Origin: JBBDMU01 sp040905685
GTDB lineage: Bacteria > Bacteroidota > Rhodothermia > Balneolales > Natronogracilivirgulaceae
NCBI GenBank assembly: GCA_040905685.1
Contig: JBBDRB010000105.1
Coordinates: 161,392 to 225,391, forward strand
Reading direction: 5' to 3'
DNA length: 64,000 nt
Shown here piece after piece: positions 61,136-64,000 of this stretch; the stretch's first letter is position 1; the number at the start of each line of letters is the position of its first letter. Position numbers and translations under genes: made by a program. The notes under the pieces were generated by a model. It was not told the origin of the DNA and ran no database searches. It saw nothing but the letters and a program-made list of their open reading frames with translations.

Positions 61136-61176
61136 GCATTATAAATTCCCGGAAGCTTTTTACTTACCCGACACAT

Positions 61177-61965
61177 TTGTTTGACGTCAACGAGTTCTTC
61201 AGATCACTTAATACCCAATGGCTGGGTCGGCATTTCTGGTACTTTAAAGAGCTGGACTCAACCAATGGGTATGTTAAATCCAAAAAAAAAGCTGAAACGG
61301 CTCATGGACTCACATGCATAGCCGACAGCCAGCGGCAGGGGCGTGGCCTGTACGGTAAGACCTGGGAGACGCAGCCGGCAGCCAACCTTACGTTCACCGT
61401 CGTGTTCAAGCCCGCATTAAATAATTGCCTTCAAACATTGAACCTGATGTCGGCCCTTTCGGTTAGTGAAGTCCTGCAGCAGCAGACCGGCCTGAATTTT
61501 AGCCTGAAATGGCCTAACGACGTTTATTACGGGAACCGGAAAATAGGTGGATTATTAACGGAAACCTCGTTCACCGGACCCAATCTGGACCGGATACTCC
61601 TGGGGATCGGCCTGAATATAAACCAAAGGGAATTTAACGGGGAACTGCATGATAAAGCCTGCTCCCTGTCTCTGATCACGGATAAAGACGGGTTTTGCCG
61701 GGAAGATCTGCTGGCTCATATCCTCAATCAGATTGAGCATAATTATCAGCAATGGGAAAATAACGACCAGCTTTTGATCCGGGGCATTAACCGGAAATTA
61801 ATCGGCTATGGGAAATGGGTCCGTCTGCAAGTTGACGGGGTACACAGCAAAGAGCCCTCTAAGCTGCTTGGCGTTAATTCCAGCGGATTTCTGCATGTTC
61901 TCAATAACGAGGACGAACTCAAGATCTTTACCCATGAGGAGGTCAGAATTCACCATGCTGATTGA
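61177..61965 (+). CDS. birA: Biotin-[acetyl-CoA-carboxylase] ligase
   Basis: Attaches biotin to carrier proteins such as AccB (22037-22534). The 262-residue product has the catalytic GRGLYGKTWE loop, LDSTN at the start of the domain and KWPNDVYYGNRKIGGLLTE, all diagnostic. There is no N-terminal DNA-binding domain, so it is the monofunctional class I type without repressor function. The TTG at 61177 is the only usual start codon between the previous stop and the conserved region; an open frame upstream runs through the CBM48 gene. It overlaps tilS by 11 bases. Confidence 0.9.
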   Translation: MFDVNEFFRSLNTQWLGRHFWYFKELDSTNGYVKSKKKAETAHGLTCIADSQRQGRGLYGKTWETQPAANLTFTVVFKPALNNCLQTLNLMSALSVSEVLQQQTGLNFSLKWPNDVYYGNRKIGGLLTETSFTGPNLDRILLGIGLNINQREFNGELHDKACSLSLITDKDGFCREDLLAHILNQIEHNYQQWENNDQLLIRGINRKLIGYGKWVRLQVDGVHSKEPSKLLGVNSSGFLHVLNNEDELKIFTHEEVRIHHAD

Positions 61966-63307
61966 AATGGTTGAGTCTGTCTTAAAAAAACACGGATTGT
62001 GGGATAAAGAACATAATTTTATCCTGGGGGTAAGCGGTGGACCGGATTCCATGGTCTTGCTGCACCTTTTCTGCCGGCTGGGGATGAACGTTACGGCGGC
62101 TCATGTCAACTATAGAAAAAGGGCGGAAGCCGACCAGGAGGAAGATCTGGTACGGTCTTTTGCCGGAGGCAGGGAAGGCAGGGTTTCCTTTGAGGCTCAT
62201 CGTTCTGATCACCGGGGGGCCACCGGGAACTTTCAAAACTGGGCCCGGAAGGAACGGCGGACTTTTTTTCAAGAACTGAAGGAAAAACAGGGTTCCGCTG
62301 CTATTGTTACGGCCCATCATAAAGACGATCAGATCGAAACCATCATCCAAAAGGTTTTAAGAGGCAGCGCCCTTCCCTCCTGGCAGGGTATTGCTGAATA
62401 TGACGGAACCTATCTGCGGCCGCTGCTGGGTATCGGTAAAGACCGGATACATGACTATGCAAAACAGCATTCGGTGCCATTTTCCACCGACTATTCCAAT
62501 TTCGGGTCAGCCTACTCCCGTAACTTTATCCGCAATGAATGGAAACCGGAAATGGACCGGCTGTTTCCCGGCTGGGACAAAAATGTGGAGCGTCTTCCCG
62601 ACAGGGCTTTGGAATACCGCGAAATGCTGGACCTGATCCTGGACCGGGTGCGTGAGGGGCCCAACGGCCTGAAGAAAACCGAATTATTACAATTAAAACC
62701 GAATGCACGGAAAGCCGTAGTCCGCGAATTGACCAGGCAACTTTTCCCGGACGAATACATAAGCCGTTCCGCACTGGACGGCCTGTCTCTTGAGGACCTG
62801 CAAACCGGCCGGCGCAGACCACTGAGTGGCGGTGTGTTTATTATTCGAGACCGTCAGATTTTTACCCTGATGAAGGCGGAGAATTCACTGAATTCCGTTA
62901 CCTTGCAGTTAGAGGAATTAGAAAAAAAACCTTTGGTCAAAATGGGATATCAATTCAGCGTTCAGCCGTTCGAAAAGCCCGATCTCAAAAATAAACTTTA
63001 CCTGAATATGGACAAGCTGTCTCCAAAAATGCATATTCGAAACTGGCGGCCGGGCGATTCTTTCCGTCCATTGAAGCTGAACGGGACCAAAAAGGTTTCA
63101 GATTACCTGACGGAAAAAAAGGTTGCTTCATCAAAAAGGGATCAGGCCGGGGTGGTGGTTACGCATGAGAATAAAATATGTGCGGTTATCTTTCCCCCGG
63201 CGGAGGATAAATTCCCGCCGGGAGCCATTGATGAGCTGGTTCGCTGTGAAAATGTCCGGGAGAAATGCCTGGTTATAGAAAGGGTGAACGATGGCGCTGA
63301 AAACTAA
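61955..63307 (+). CDS. tilS: tRNA(Ile)-lysidine synthase
   Basis: Modifies C34 of tRNA-Ile(CAU) to lysidine so that it reads AUA. The 450-residue protein has the PP-loop SGGPDS at 27-32, THHKDDQIET-like AHHKDDQIET, a substrate-binding middle domain, and the C-terminal RNWRPGDSFRPL domain. The ATG at 61955 was chosen because a strong AGGAGG lies at 61937-61942; it overlaps birA by 11 bases and the frame is open further upstream. Essential in most bacteria. Confidence 0.93.
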   Translation: MLIEMVESVLKKHGLWDKEHNFILGVSGGPDSMVLLHLFCRLGMNVTAAHVNYRKRAEADQEEDLVRSFAGGREGRVSFEAHRSDHRGATGNFQNWARKERRTFFQELKEKQGSAAIVTAHHKDDQIETIIQKVLRGSALPSWQGIAEYDGTYLRPLLGIGKDRIHDYAKQHSVPFSTDYSNFGSAYSRNFIRNEWKPEMDRLFPGWDKNVERLPDRALEYREMLDLILDRVREGPNGLKKTELLQLKPNARKAVVRELTRQLFPDEYISRSALDGLSLEDLQTGRRRPLSGGVFIIRDRQIFTLMKAENSLNSVTLQLEELEKKPLVKMGYQFSVQPFEKPDLKNKLYLNMDKLSPKMHIRNWRPGDSFRPLKLNGTKKVSDYLTEKKVASSKRDQAGVVVTHENKICAVIFPPAEDKFPPGAIDELVRCENVREKCLVIERVNDGAEN

Positions 63308-63857
63308 ATCCGAAAATACGGTGTATTGCCAGGGTGAACGGTTTGATCTGTATATCAGCCAGGATGACATTGCGGCGCGAATCATGCAGCTTGCCCATAA
63401 GATCAACAGGGATTATGAGGGAAAGCACCCCATATTTATCGGCATCCTAAACGGCGCCTTTATCTTTCTGGCCGACTTGATGCGGCAGCTTAGCATAGAG
63501 TGTGAAGTCGATTTTCTGAAACTCAGTAGTTACGGAGATGAGAAAGTTTCATCGGGCAGCGTAACCGAGCGAAAGGAACTGGATGCCGATATTGCAGGCC
63601 GCCACGTGGTACTGGTTGAGGATATAGTGGACACGGGTTTGTCCATCCATTATATCATGGATAAATTGAAGCAGAAAAAGCCGGAATCGGTATCGGTATT
63701 AACCCTGCTTCACAAAAAAGAGGCAACCCGGCACAGGGTAAAACTCGATTATATCGGCTTTGAAATTCCGACACGATTTGTTCTGGGTTATGGAATGGAT
63801 TTTGCTCAGGACGGCCGGCAGCTCCCTCATATTTATGCGCTCTCAAAAGAAACTTGA
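63291..63857 (+). CDS. hpt: Hypoxanthine phosphoribosyltransferase
   Basis: Purine salvage enzyme making IMP (and GMP) from the base and PRPP. The 188-residue protein has the PRPP loop VVLVEDIVDTGLS, the early FIGILNGAF block and the closing YGMDF motif. Its start overlaps tilS by 17 bases; tilS-hpt neighbours are common in bacteria. With purC, purH, purN and guaA it completes a set of scattered purine genes. Confidence 0.95.
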   Translation: MALKTKSENTVYCQGERFDLYISQDDIAARIMQLAHKINRDYEGKHPIFIGILNGAFIFLADLMRQLSIECEVDFLKLSSYGDEKVSSGSVTERKELDADIAGRHVVLVEDIVDTGLSIHYIMDKLKQKKPESVSVLTLLHKKEATRHRVKLDYIGFEIPTRFVLGYGMDFAQDGRQLPHIYALSKET

Positions 63858-63867
63858 TAACCTTACG

Positions 63868-63896
63868 TTGTACAAAACCTGAAAGTATGGTATCTT
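63868..63896 (+). promoter_or_regulatory. Probable promoter of tRNA-Ser(GCU)
   Basis: TTGTAC (63868-63873) and TATCTT (63891-63896) are separated by 17 bases; the start would be near 63903, 6 bases before the tRNA. The arrangement also resembles the TTTG / TAnnTTTG form of Bacteroidota promoters. Confidence 0.45.
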
Positions 63897-63908
63897 GGTT
63901 CTCGTTTA

Positions 63909-63997
63909 GGAGAGGTGGCTGAGTGGTCGAAAGCGGCACCCTGCTAAGGTGTTGAACCCCTTCCGGGGTTCCGAGGGTTCGAATCCCTCCCTCTCCG
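63909..63997 (+). tRNA. tRNA-Ser (anticodon GCU)
   Basis: An 89-base type II tRNA. The acceptor stem GGAGAGG pairs with CCTCTCC, with G as discriminator. The anticodon loop CTGCTAA sits in stem GCACC/GGTGT and gives GCU, reading AGC and AGU. The variable arm is long (ACCCC/GGGGT) and the T arm GAGGG-TTCGAAT-CCCTC is perfect. The 3' CCA is not encoded. Confidence 0.95.
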
Positions 63998-64000
63998 CAT

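Noticed and set aside
61054..61176. Upstream extension of the birA frame through the CBM48 gene
   Set aside because: The residues before 61177 are the out-of-phase CBM48 coding sequence and show no BirA similarity.
1..64000. CRISPR array, prophage, riboswitch or replication origin
   Set aside because: No regularly spaced repeats, phage structural or lysis genes, recognisable riboswitch cores, or DnaA-box clusters were seen; nearly all DNA is covered by typical genes.

Overview
The window is a gene-dense piece of a Gram-negative bacterial chromosome with no gene-free stretch longer than about 250 bases. Gene content points to the Bacteroidota/Rhodothermota/Balneolota assemblage, most likely Balneolota, and that placement is inference. 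The supporting features are an efp-accB-accC run continued by gcvH and a split gcvPA, LpxH (so lipopolysaccharide is made), secreted lipoproteins with GSDH, ThuA and Gfo/Idh domains, frequent TTG starts, mostly weak Shine-Dalgarno sites, and tRNA genes that do not encode CCA. Na+-coupled transporters and several acidic exported proteins would suit a salt-adapted organism, but this is weak evidence.

Layout, 1-13 kb: pgeF (cut by the window edge), recO and a DegP-type protease end at a bidirectional terminator facing icd. GDP-fucose synthase then faces a reverse-strand run LacI regulator - purC - ribbon-helix-helix-like antitoxin - MazF-like toxin. A phytoene/squalene synthase homolog, an acyl-CoA-carboxylase-type biotin carboxylase, murQ, plsC and a TonB-like gene follow on the plus strand. 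13-26 kb: tRNA-Ser(GGA), mltG and a methyltransferase face a long reverse-strand run read as efp, accB, accC, gcvH, gcvPA, guaA, an LpoA-like TPR/periplasmic-binding protein and a CoA-binding protein. Upstream of efp lie two sodium symporter genes that match over about 1.3 kb, with one difference found by eye, although their first codons differ. 26-36 kb: a Wzi-like outer membrane protein, catalase with its own terminator, the ispB-NYN-lpxH-ponA envelope operon, and divergently pfkA-pgi.

36-46.5 kb is the accessory part. It holds a secreted sugar dehydrogenase lipoprotein, a Gfo/Idh oxidoreductase with an export-like leader, an FKBP isomerase lipoprotein, two SDR enzymes, a secreted VOC protein, a 1150-residue lipoprotein joining ThuA, sugar dehydrogenase, PKD and cytochrome c domains, and an unassigned polytopic membrane protein. 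Together these suggest sugar oxidation outside the cytoplasm. 46.5-64 kb returns to housekeeping: typA, the mreB-mreC-mreD-mrdA-rodA shape operon, purH and purN, a PerM-family protein, recX and recA, a second (bifunctional) phosphoglucose isomerase, a lone CBM48 protein, birA, tilS, hpt and tRNA-Ser(GCU).

Three links stand out. BirA would biotinylate AccB, whose partner AccC lies beside it. Peptidoglycan functions are spread across the window (PgeF, MurQ, MltG, LpoA-like, PBP1A, PBP2, RodA, MreBCD). Purine functions (purC, guaA, purH, purN, hpt) are also scattered, with purC joined to a toxin-antitoxin pair. No CRISPR array, prophage, transposase or replication origin was recognised.
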